From Fratercula arctica (lineage: Eukaryota > Chordata > Aves > Charadriiformes > Alcidae): a stretch of 64,000 nucleotides of DNA. The stretch lies in contig CANTUZ010000003.1 in NCBI GenBank assembly GCA_947846985.1, forward strand, positions 55,128,096 to 55,192,095, written 5' to 3'. The position numbers and the translations under genes were made by a program. Positions 13,201 to 25,200 of this stretch are shown here, piece after piece (the stretch's first letter is position 1; every line of letters begins with the position of its first letter). The notes beneath the pieces are model-generated. The model ran no database searches. It was given only the letters and a program-made list of their open reading frames with translations, and had not been told where the DNA came from.

Positions 13201-16200
13201 ATAGCTGCTGTTAGTTGTTATCTTTAAGGTTTCTCATGTTTCCTAATTTACTAAAGGTTAATTATCCTTATCATTCAAGTATTTATAGCCTTGTTATTAT
13301 TGCGAAAGCCAACAATACCTTCACTATTTTTCACACCCACATAGCAATGTTGATTATGAACAAAATTGATTGGTGTGAAAATATTCTGAACTCTAAAATT
13401 CCAAAATCAATGTCAGTCATAGTATGTTAATAGACACCCTATGACTTTTATAACGCATTTTTTTCCATCATTACGAGGCTAGTATCCCCGTCTCTCTCAA
13501 TATTGTCTAGTTAAAAGCAAGGTGAGTGTTCACCAGATGTCTGTATTTCCCAAATCAGTGTTTGGCACAGTTCTTCCAGGTTTTGTGTGTTAGAAGTGGA
13601 TGATCAAATTTTTAAAATCTAGAGAAATCCCTTGCAGTGCACTTGTCTATTACCAGCTGATTTGCCAAAAGCCCTGCCTTGGGTAGTGCTGATGTTGATT
13701 GCCAAACATTTTAGATATGATCCCAATATAAGTGATATAAGAGATAGTTAAGCCAAGAAGTGTATTATGCATCCTAGCAACGTAGAAAACATCACAGTCT
13801 CCAAGATAATGCTTGTTAAGATTCTTTAAAATGCTACTTCTGGGGAGAAAAAAAAAGAAGAAAAAAAGGAAAAAAAAAAAAAAATCTCCTATCCTGACTC
13901 ACTGGGAGAAAACTGCCAAAATACTGTGTACCTTATTAGCCTGTTGTTACAGTGGTATGATCAATTTTATGTGGCACAAATCTGTGCTGTCACTCCCAGT
14001 GCAGTCCTGGCTGCTCTGATTTGCCCATGACACTTGTGTCAGCACTTCTGTTTATGTTGCTGCATGGTGATCAGGACCAAGGAACTGCTCCCGGAGAGAA
14101 GTGAGCCAAATAAAAAGCTTAATTTCCAGCTCTACCAGTCCCAGCTCCAGTTTGCTGTGCACTTGGAGCATACCACTGGAGTGCTGGCAAAAGGGAAGGG
14201 ACAAATGGAGGGTGAGTCTGCTCTTCTGGAAGAAACAAACATGTTGGATCGGTCATGAAACTACAGTGTATGCTTTCAAAGCTTTTTCTCATCCTCAGCT
14301 AGTGGTTACATGTGTCACTTAATAGTAAATCTATTGACTTATTGAACTTTAGTTTCTTAGTCTGGCCACCTTAGTAGTACATGGCAAATGACTAGTCTTA
14401 TTTAGCTCTTCAAGAAAGATTTTCACTGAAAACCACTAATAAAAGGGAAGATAAAGCCAATAGGCATGAAATGCACATTTGCATTCTATACCTAGGGGTA
14501 TAGTAAAAAATGTTTAATGGATTCTGTGGTTGGTTTCCAAGATGTACACCTCTCCTATTGAAAATGATGCTTTTCTACTTAACAGATCTATTGCCAAGGT
14601 ATTTTTAGAGCCTGAACTGTGAAAAGCTTGGGTTTTTTTTTTTTCTTCTTTTTCCTCCTGTTCCCTTTGCTCATTAGTTCTGAAGAGCTAGCAAAACTGT
14701 GAAAGAGCTGCGTTCTACTTTTTTGTACCCGATTGGCAATTTTCTAGGTGCTCACACCTTTATGGCCCTATTAGAGGTAATTAGGTTGTTCCTAGAGTTG
14801 TCAAGTACGTGCTTTGTACTTCAGATTGTTTATTTTCAGAAGCAGGCATGGTTCTGTGTGTGATGTGCCTTTATTTTTTTGGAGCCACAGAACAGTTTGC
14901 AGAGTTGATGGTCAATCTCATAGAATGTTCTAACATATAGGCTGGCATGTCTGGAACCTCATACCTTTTCACTTCTAACATACCCCTCCTCAGGACAGCA
15001 GTTTAATGACCATCTCAGAGCTTAGTTTTGCTGGGACTACAGAAGGGAGGAAGCTGCCCAGAGGTGAGGAAGCTGTGAGGCACTTATTTTCTGAGCACCA
15101 GCACTTGCTGCAGAAGGCAGAGCTCTTTTGGTTCATGGTGTGTGCTATGCAGTAGTACATGGAACTATCCTCATCCTGTCCAAAGCAGTAATTAATGTTT
15201 TCCATTCCTCTCTGTTATTTTTCCACTCTCTTCCACTTTGTAGCATTTACAACAACCATGCTGATTTCCCTCTTAAGGCAACATCTTAAATTTTTTCATG
15301 AACCATCTCTTTTGCTTAGTGATTTATAACCATTTAACGTACTATGTTTGCACTCACTGTGCATTTCCTATAGGAGTCTCTTGCTGCTTTTTGATTATGG
15401 AGTGATGCTCTGTTGCATGCTCGATTGCCAACCTAGAGAAGAAGAAATCAGAAATGGGAAGGAATGAGTCCAGAAATGACTAGCATGCCCACCTTGAAAA
15501 CAGAATAGTGCTATGCTTTGATAAGCAAATGAGTTTCAATAAATTATTTGCTCTAGACAGCTGTTTGGTGATATTTCATGTCTCATTTTGTTCTAGTGTT
15601 CAAGAACTTGCTTTAGAAAGTACCTTGCTTCTCAACTGGAAGCTCAATAATTTTGTCTCTTGCAGTCTACCACTGAGTACCTCTTTCATGGGTGCTATAT
15701 CTGAGAGGTATTGGAGTTGATATTTGGATTACGCTAATGGTCATTTTGAGCTTTGTTGGCTATTTTTGTTACTCTGTTTCTTTGTAGTTTTTCAGAAGCG
15801 ATGCTTAGCGTTGCAGCGTCATGAGCAAGATTTGAATCTATATGTTTGCTACCTATGCAGACTGTGGCGATGCTTGTTTGCTGGACTTGTCTTTGTCCCT
15901 GGCAACGGGAGGGATATAACCACATTTATGCCAATGAGTTAAACTGACCCCTCTGTTATTTGGTTGTTCATTCTTATAGAGCCTTTAGGAACTAATACCT
16001 GCTGTTAAGGCTGACAACAGATGTTTCATGTGGGATATGTGTCTCCATGATAGGCACCTTTTGAGAGTTATGAAATTGGGGACAAAAGCTGCTTTTTCTT
16101 CATACTTTTGTGGTAGTTCCTTGATATTTTCTTTTTCATTTGATTCCTTTCATGGGTAGTGTTACGCTGCAGAAGACGTATGTACAGCAAAGTTGTGTCT

Positions 16201-19200
16201 CCCATCTCTGCTTCTGCTGCTAAACTTCCCTTTGCAGGTACTCTGGCTGTCCTACACTTCCATTAGTCCACAGGGGCTTCTCTTTCCCCGGAGTTTGTTG
16301 ATCAGCACTGTCAGCTTCGTTAGAGATGGGACGTGAAGTGCTTTTAGCATATTTTACTATAATTTGAACACTCTCTTCCACTTTACTTTTTCTAAGCTTC
16401 TGCTTGTAGCCTCCATGTCTAGTATCTTGACGGCACTGTTTATTGATGTCAGCCAGTTCTTGTGTTTTATTGAAATCTTGTGAGAATGAGGCTGGGATCA
16501 TAGAAGATTCTTTGAAGTTCTAGCCAAAAGCAAAGATGAAGAAATGTTTACACATAAGGCAACAATGAAAATTATATATATTAAATAACAGATATAGAGA
16601 ATTTTAAAATTCATTTTGTGGTATGCAGAAGCTAGCAATAATCTTGGGATAATGTCTTTTGCCTAGAATTCTGTTTCAGAGAACATTCATCCTGATGTGT
16701 GTATTTTTTTTCTGTCTGACTAGTAAATATTTGAAGGAGTATGAAGAAAGCGTGACTCAAGCTTCTAAAACCAGCAGAAAGTATGAAGAGCTCCTTACAC
16801 AGCTTTCTGAATTCTTGGACACAGACATCAGCGAAAAAGAGAAACCACAGGAACATTTAATGTCAAAGGTGATTATGTGTAGGCAAAGGTTTCTGTATAG
16901 CTATTTAATAGAAGAATATTTGGTTGTCAAAGAAATAAAGCAAGTGATGAAGACAGAAATATTTGTGTTAAACGATTTGCAGACAGTGCTATCATTTAAG
17001 ACAGATTTTTTTTTTTTCATATTGGGCTGATTTTCAAAGCTGCTGAACACTAATAGACCTCAGTGAACTCAGTCTGCTCTTGTCTGCATAAATATTTTAT
17101 CAGCCTGTAGTTCCCAACAGCACCGATTAGATAGTTGGTTGAAAGCTTTCCTGAAAACAGTAACACTGGGAGTCACTAGTTGATGTGTAAATGGTACCAC
17201 TAGATCTTAACACTTATCTCAGCCAATGTATCATTAAATAGAGAGATCTGAAATGGCATACTCCAAAGCAACCTTAACTCTGCCCTATAACAAAATGCTG
17301 TAAATAACTGTGTGGTGTTTTTGAGACTTAATTGTAAAAACTTTATTATTTTCCCTCAGAATACTTCTGAAGCTCCAAAAACTAAACTGCCATTTAGGAA
17401 AGGAAAATTGTTTGTATAGTCTTTTAATCTTTATTGATGCTGCTGAAGGGCATTTTGTCCTAATTTTATGCATTTTTCTCTTTTTCTGTCTAGTCTTTGC
17501 TATCCCTATTTTTATTTACTTGGGAGCACACTAGGTATTTTGGGAAATTCTCTTTCATTATATTCATATTATTATGAGAGTTCTGGCTAAAGGAATGCTT
17601 AATTAATTAAGATTATGTAGGTATGTATCACAGTGATTTCTTAAAACTACTTGCCCTCATAGTATTACAAGCACATTGAAATTGTAATAGATACTCCAAC
17701 AAAACTTGGCAAGCTGTCACTAGAGGCAAAGATGTTTGTATTAAGCTGTAACTCTTACACACTTTAAATTAAGGAAATAACTGGAGTTTAAAAAAAAGTA
17801 TATGTTGATGTCCTGTTTTAGTAATGTAGTAATACATCTGGTTGGGAAATCTAATTTGTGCTGAAAACTGTGTGCATTAGGAAAACTTAGCAACTCATTT
17901 TTCTGTTTGGGGTCACGACACGTCCATTTAGCTTCTTTTACACATTATGTTTTTATTTAAGACAGAGTTGATCTGGCTTAGTCTTAACAAACGTCTTGAC
18001 TGTAGGAGTCAGGGTACATTTTTTACCTTATGCACTCTTTGAAGTGCCCATCTTCATCTATTCCACTTCTTGGAAATAGCGTAATGTACCAAAACAGCCC
18101 AAGAATCCTCCTGGAATTGACTCCTTTTGCAAGGTGTCAGCTGCTCAGAACAGCAGCCCACCAGGTATTTGACCCTGCCCTTGAAAATGCTTATGAAATA
18201 GCTGTTACTAACTCAAATCTCACCATGCCTAAAAAATTTCAAGCATTAAAATCCACCTTTCAATTTCTTGTTCCAAATGAAAGGCATAAATCTACAAGCC
18301 AAACTGAAATAGTCTGCTTTTCACATGAAGTTAGTTGCGTGATCTTTTTTTCATTTTCTGACTTGCTTCATGTCAAGCGCAGATATGCAGCAACAGTAGC
18401 TATCCACCTGTTTAATCGATCATAGAAGTTGCGTGGGAGTAAATCTGAACCACGTTACACTAAGGTGTAGGTTTCTGGTGGGAATATGCTTCTCATTTTA
18501 GTTGTCTTTCTACTCTTTTTAGAAAGGAGTAGTAGAATGCAATTATAAAACCGACCTAGGGGTCACCAGAAACACCGTGTCTTTATTGGCATGATTAGGA
18601 GCAGGTATACTGGGATGAATATATGTCATTGTCAAGTGTTTTAAAAAAGTTACTAATACTTGAATTATTTCCCAAGGTCTCTGAAATATGTAAAGAAAAT
18701 CTGACACTAAAAGACCAGGTTGCTGCTCTTCAAGAAGCTATCAATGTCCATGAGATGGAGTCCAAAGCTAGTAGAGAAACTATCACGAGGCTTGTTTCAG
18801 AAGTGACCAAGGAGCAGAAAAAGGCAGCAGGATACTATCAAGACATGGAAAAACTTAGTAAGGTACATAATTGCATGACGTGTATGTTTTCAAATGTTTT
18901 CTCGAAATTTCAAATTGATTTTCAATAAGAGTTGTATGAGGGAAAAAATGCTTCTGAAAGACTTCAGGTGATTAGGGTCTTTCCTAAAAAGGACATTTTT
19001 CTAAGGTTATTCTCAACTCTTTGAAAGCTTCAGAATATATGGATATTAAACAATAACATTGTGTACAATAGATCTGATTTAGATTTGATGTCTTCTGATG
19101 ATGCTTGCAAATTTGTATTTTTGCTTCCTTCATATTGTTGTAGACTTTGTTATGCTTGCACAAACATGTAAATAAACAGATGTTTATAGAGTTAATGAGT

Positions 19201-22200
19201 GTATCTGAGGCACAAGCATGGAAGAATGAAAAAGTGTTCTTTTAATAATATTTATGTGATATTGCAAGTTTTCTGAGAATTTTTCTACTCAGTTTCTTTA
19301 AAAATTCTAATGAGAAATTTAAAGGAATTGGTAGGACACTGTTTTATTCTTTCTCTTTCTCTTAAGGAACTGGAAGTAAAGTGTCATGGCTTCCAGACAC
19401 CCACCCCAGATTATCTTGTTTCACTGCGTTATAAACTTGTATTTCGTAATTATAAATACTCAGTTGTCTCATACACAAAAGGTTGTAATCAGTAGGATGG
19501 CTCTTGCAGGAAAACACTGATATGCTGTGGGGGACCCATAGAGGAAATCTGTGCAGCAGGAATGATGCTGAAATGAGAAATGTGGGTTAAGTTTAAGTCA
19601 AATATTCACCAAATTCACCTAGGTATGATTTGGAAAGGAAAAGGATGTGATTTAAGGATTTAATTGCTCTAGGAGAACTGACCAATAAGCGTTTTTGTGC
19701 ATTGCAAAGCATGGACGAACAAAGTGAGCTTCTGTAGCAGTTTTCCCTATTACTTTGTACTTTCATTGATAACTGTGGAAAGGGAGCAGTTTACTAAAAC
19801 CATAATGAACATTTCCCACAGGTATGAGAGCAGTGTGGTTAAAGCTGATGGCCAGGACTTAAGAAAAATGAGGAAAAACTTAGACTGCCAAATATGTAGC
19901 TGAGTTGTTTGTGACTGAGTTTGTGGAATTTTTTAACATAAAGGCAACCTTGTGCAAGTAAGTTTTCAAATGCAATATGACGTTGTCCCTACCCCCCGGC
20001 ATTACTTTTTTGCTGAACAGAAGACCACCACCATACACTTTAAAGGATATGGTGTTCTGATTTGGTTGTAGGCAAAATACTTAGGAGATGAGAAATAGCT
20101 GACAGCGTGCTCTGGAGAAGAATTTTTTGTGGGGAAGATAATACCACAAGGGTCATAAATTTTACTTACTGCTGAAAATACTTCTTACTAAGCTGCGTAA
20201 ATTTTTCTAAGACTCAAATGGGACTGAGAGAGAATCTGCACCAAAACCTTAAACAGGTCGTTTTTGCAAATGTTTTGTTCTCAAGCTTGACTTCAAACAC
20301 AGGTGTGTGAGTAAGAGCAGAGTGTAGTTTGCTCACTAAGCCAGAGTCAGGAGATGTTTTAAACCAAGATGAGGGCTTTATTTGTGATTTGTTTTGCAAG
20401 TTTGCTCTGACTGCCAAAACATTTCCAGAGTTGAGCTAGTTACATGAAAAATATTTTCCTATCATTATTGTGCATATGCCAAATACATAATTTATTTAAT
20501 CCATTTTGCAGAAATGTCTTGGTAAATTATTAGCATCGCCTTTCAAATGAAGTGTGTGCCATCAGGGCTTATCTAGAGGCTGCAGATTCCTCCAGTGCTG
20601 TTTCAGTCTAACTACTTAAATTTGCAGATACTGAGTAAATCTGTTGAGAAGGTTTTGTGTTCACAAAAGTGTATTAAGAAATTCAGTATTGAAAAAATAA
20701 GTAAAAAAATAAAAAAAGCTTTAAATTCACATATCTAAAGGAGGATGTATGGCATCCCCTGTTCCCCTGATGGGTGTCTTATTAGTTTACAAGCAGGGCA
20801 TCAGTGATACGAAGTTGGTTTGACTTTGTCATATACTTTGCTGCACAGTTTAAGCACATGAACAGAGTAGCACATGTTGTGACGTTCTCCAGTAAAGGTG
20901 AAAAGCAGAAATCCATACTGTTTCTATCCCAGAAGACACATGCACACACACATGGTGGCTGATCCTGGATTGTTTTCTGAGCTTTAATTAATGGAATTGC
21001 CTGTAGCAGAGTTTACCCAGCACAGACTCAGTACAAGTGACTCTTGCCTGCATTTGGCTGAAGCTCCCAGGGCCAAACATATTTGCCATCTTCTGTATTA
21101 CAGATTGAGATGGTGGCCCATTTCCCCCAGTTTTCTCTCAAAATTCTTCTAAAATGTATAGAGGTCATCACACTCTTCTGTCAGTTTTCTCCAGCAAGCC
21201 TCAGCCACCGCACTGTTCCCTGACATCTCTCTGAATCATTGTCAAGTTTTTCTTGCCAGGTATTTCTTCACTTCTGCTCCTTGGTATTTCTGTGAACTCC
21301 CTCTCTTGACTGGGTGCCTTTTTTATGACCCAGGAGGCAGCAGCTATCTAATGAAAAATTAAACAGATTGTAGATTTCAAAATTCTTGATGAAGAAAATG
21401 AAAGCAATTTGGTTAAGTTTTAAGGTTAATACATGAGAGTAATTCGGAATGTTCTTTAGTATATTTAATACTTGACTATTTGTTGCAGTTAGCTGATTTT
21501 CATTTGAGGAACATTAACAAGTAAACAATAAATTTATCTGTTCCCCTCTCAGCCTCGCTGCATCACAATAGCAAACAGCAAACTAATAGCATCTCAAAAC
21601 TAATCTAAGTAAGAAAAGAAAGCCACCAAGCTTTTTTTTTTGTAATGTATTACTTTTCTTTTAGAATTCTGAACTTCTTGCATTTCTGACCAAATATTGC
21701 AAGAGCTTGCTCATGGAATGCTGTAAATATCATGCATACCTTTATTCTGGCAGCACTAAATATCAAATTTGCATTTGATGTAAAATAACTTTTAAATGCT
21801 GCCAAGATTTCTCAACTGAGAATCAGAATACTGGTTATTTCTTTCTGTATGTCCAGACAATGATTATTGATTATTATAATCATAATTACAGAATTATAAA
21901 ATTATTTAAGAATGTCTGTAGGTCCTTAAAAAGTGTCTTATTTGCTCTAACCAAGTTGCTTTCTAGTATTTAATAAATTCCTATATAGTATTTATTTAAG
22001 CTATAGAAGAAGATGCATATATTATTCTTCTTCCAGATGAATTTGCCTTTCATACAGCATTGCCATTGATAAACCACAAGAACTAGTAAACTGATATATT
22101 CTGTTTCACATCTTCACTGATGATTCAACCTGGAAATATCTGTGATTCCCTCTGAAGTGTTATTTTAAACATCTCTTTTGCGAAGATGTGCACCATGCAA

Positions 22201-25200
22201 TGTCTTTAAAGAACATTTTAAAAATATAATCAAGCAATTTGAATTAATATAAATATATCTGCATGTACTACTGATGCAAAATTAACCAAGAAAATACTCT
22301 TCAGTATTCAATACTGACTTGTATTAAATTATTTTATTAATGAATAAAATTTATCTAAGTAGCATCTAATCAGTATACATTTATTAAAATCAATTGATTG
22401 TATGAAAACAGTTAATTAAAATCTAAACTTATTATTTAAGGAAATTGATTAAACTTGAGAAACATGCATACATGTTGAATATACCCAAATACTTTGGTTG
22501 TAGGAGACACAACAAATGATTTTAGGTTTTTCTTGTCCCAATAGATAAATAAAATAATGAGATTCTCAGTTAGAACCTGATTTATTTTACTTTATAAGAT
22601 GTCATTAAGAAAATACACATTAGGGACAGGTTTCAGCAGGCATCACAAATGTTTCCAGGCTGAATCATCAGAGAAGATGGGAGATAAGAGCAAGCTAGTT
22701 CACAGGCCTTGTGATATAAGAGTGGTAACTGGTGCTGCTGGTGTAAGAATTCACCTGGATACCTGCATTTTCTTTTATACCTTATTATTCCTGTTAAAGT
22801 AATGTGATTTTATTTGTATATGTATGTGTAATTGACTTGTGTAATGAGACCCTGATGTTGATTCAGGTGCCAGTATTAATAGGACCATAGAATCATTTAG
22901 GTTAGAAAAGACCTTTAAGATCATTGAGTCCAACCATAAACCTAACACTGCCAGGTTGACCACTAAACCATGTCCCGAAGTGCCACATCTACCCGTCCAC
23001 TCCAGGGATGGTGACTCAACCACTTCCCTGAGCAACCTGTTCCAATGCTTAATAACCCTTTCTGTGTAAATTTTTTTGCTAATATCCAATCTAAACCTCC
23101 CCTGGTGCAACTTGAGGCCATTTCCTCTTGTCCTATCACCTGTTACTTGGAGAAGGGACCAAACCCCACCTCTCTACAGCCTCCTTTCAGGTAGTTGTAG
23201 AGAGTGATAAAGTCTCCCCTCAGACTCCTTTTCTCCAGGCTGAACAACCCCAGCTCCCTCAGCTGCTCCTCATAAGACTTGTGCTCTAGACCCTTCACCA
23301 GCTTCATTGCTCTTTTCTGGACCTGCACCAGATTCTCAATGTCTTTTTTGAGGTGAGGGGCCCAAAACTGAACACAGTATTTGAGGTGGGGCCTCACCAG
23401 TGCTGAGTACAGGAGGATGACCACTTCCAAAGTCCTACTCACCACACTATTCCTGATATAGGCCAGGATGCTGTTGGCCTTCTTGGCCACCTGGGCACAC
23501 TGCTGGCTCATATTCAGCTGGCAGTTGACCAACACCCCCAGGTCCTTTTCTGCCAGGCAGCTCTCCAGCCACTCTTCCCCAAGCTTGTAGTGTTGTGTGG
23601 ACCCAGCACTTGGCCTTGTTGAACCTCATACCATTGGCCTCAGCCCCTCTGTAGAGCCTTCCTACCCTCAAGGAGATCAACACTCCCACCCAACTTGGTG
23701 TCATCTGCTAACTTACTGAGGGTGCATTCAACCCCCTCATCCAGATCATTGATAAAGATATTAAACAGAACTGGTCCCAATAATGAGCCCTGGGAAACAC
23801 CACTCATGACTGGCTGCCAACTGGATTTAACTCCATTAAAGTTAGGTAAATGAGCAATTAAATTTATGTTTACTTACAACCATAATAAAATGCTACAGCA
23901 CTTTTGGGATGTGAACCTGTTGTGTTTTCTCTGAATCTGCTTCAGTTTTGCTGGTGGTTTTTTCTTTTGTTTGGGTTGGTTGGTTTGTTTGTTGTTGTTG
24001 GTTTGGGGTTTTTTTTGGTTTTTTTTTTTTGTTTGTTTGTTTTTTGTTTTTTAGAAGGGAGAACTAGATAAGGTAATTCAAAGCCCTGAAAACTGAGTTT
24101 GACCACCTGAATCACTTTGGAGTAGGTAGTGTTCACTCAGACATTTTAAAGAAATTCACAGAATCACAGAATGGTTTGGGTTGGAAGGGACCTTAAAGAT
24201 CATCTAGTTCCAACCCCCCTGCCATGGGCAGGGACACCTCCCACTAGACCAGGCTGCTCAAAGCCCCATCCAGCCTGGCCTTGAACACTTCCAGGGATGG
24301 GGCATTGACAGCTTCTTTGGGCAACCTGTTCCAGTGCCTCACCACCCTCACAGTAAAGGATTTCTTCCTGTTATCCAATCTAAATCTACCCTCTTTCAGT
24401 TTGAAGCCGTTACCTTGTGTCCTATCATTACACACCCTGATAAAGAGTCCCCTCCCCTTCCTTCCTGCAGGCCCCCTTTAGGCACTGGAAGGCTGCTGTA
24501 AGGTCTCCTCAGAGCCTTCTCTTCTCCAGGCTGAACAACCCCGACCCTCTCAGCCTGTAAATTCAAAGTTGAAATAGATTAATTATTAGCTATAGTATGT
24601 AATCTGACACTTAAAAGTGCCTCAGAAATAGTAACTAATTTGACTGGTATCCACTTAAAATGACAGACCAACAGACCTTAATATGTGTATAGGACGTTAG
24701 TTGAAATCTTGAGAAACATGAAAGAATACAGTATATTAAGGAAGAGATATCACAGCTTTAAAAAATGCATTGTAGATCTTGAGATCAACAGAGTGAGGAT
24801 ATGTATCAATATGTATTATTACTTGAAAGATCTTATCCCTTCTTGTTTACTCTGTTTCATTTGTCTGTCTCTTCAATGTGATCATGTCTCCCTCACTTTG
24901 TTTTGCAGTGCTAAATGCAGGTCTTTAGACGTTCCTTATGGAAGAGTCCCTCTCTTTCTCTGCTTAAAAGAGAAGCAATTTTCTCCACCTGTTACAGCTT
25001 GAATGCATTCTCTGTGAAGGCAGCTGACCTAATATTGAACACATGATTTCTTGTGAGGGAGGCCTTGCCAGTGTCTTGGGCAATGGTCCGGGTACTTTTA
25101 CATCTTTTCTAGTCTCGAGCAGGTAGAGTGCCAGCGGCGGAGCGTGGGTAGGCTGTGTCCCAGCCTGAACGGGTAACTTTAAGTACAGCACTGTACCATA

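Larger units (their letters stand above)
11922..16723 (+). other. CCDC170 intron 3
   Basis: A 4.8-kb intron, the only phase-2 intron of the gene. It contains a (GTTT)n run at about 12669-12690, a solo LTR at 12830-13335, an A-rich tract at about 13848-13884 and an antisense coding-like stretch at 16220-16519. Confidence 0.85.

Noticed and set aside
18030..18425. 131-codon open frame in intron 4
   Set aside because: It has no splice continuity with exons 4 or 5, no family match and irregular composition, and its length is expected by chance in 64 kb.
20214..20417. Minus-strand open frame of 67 codons in intron 5
   Set aside because: It looked coding-like and has an AG upstream, but it is short, has no recognisable similarity and no clear partner exon.
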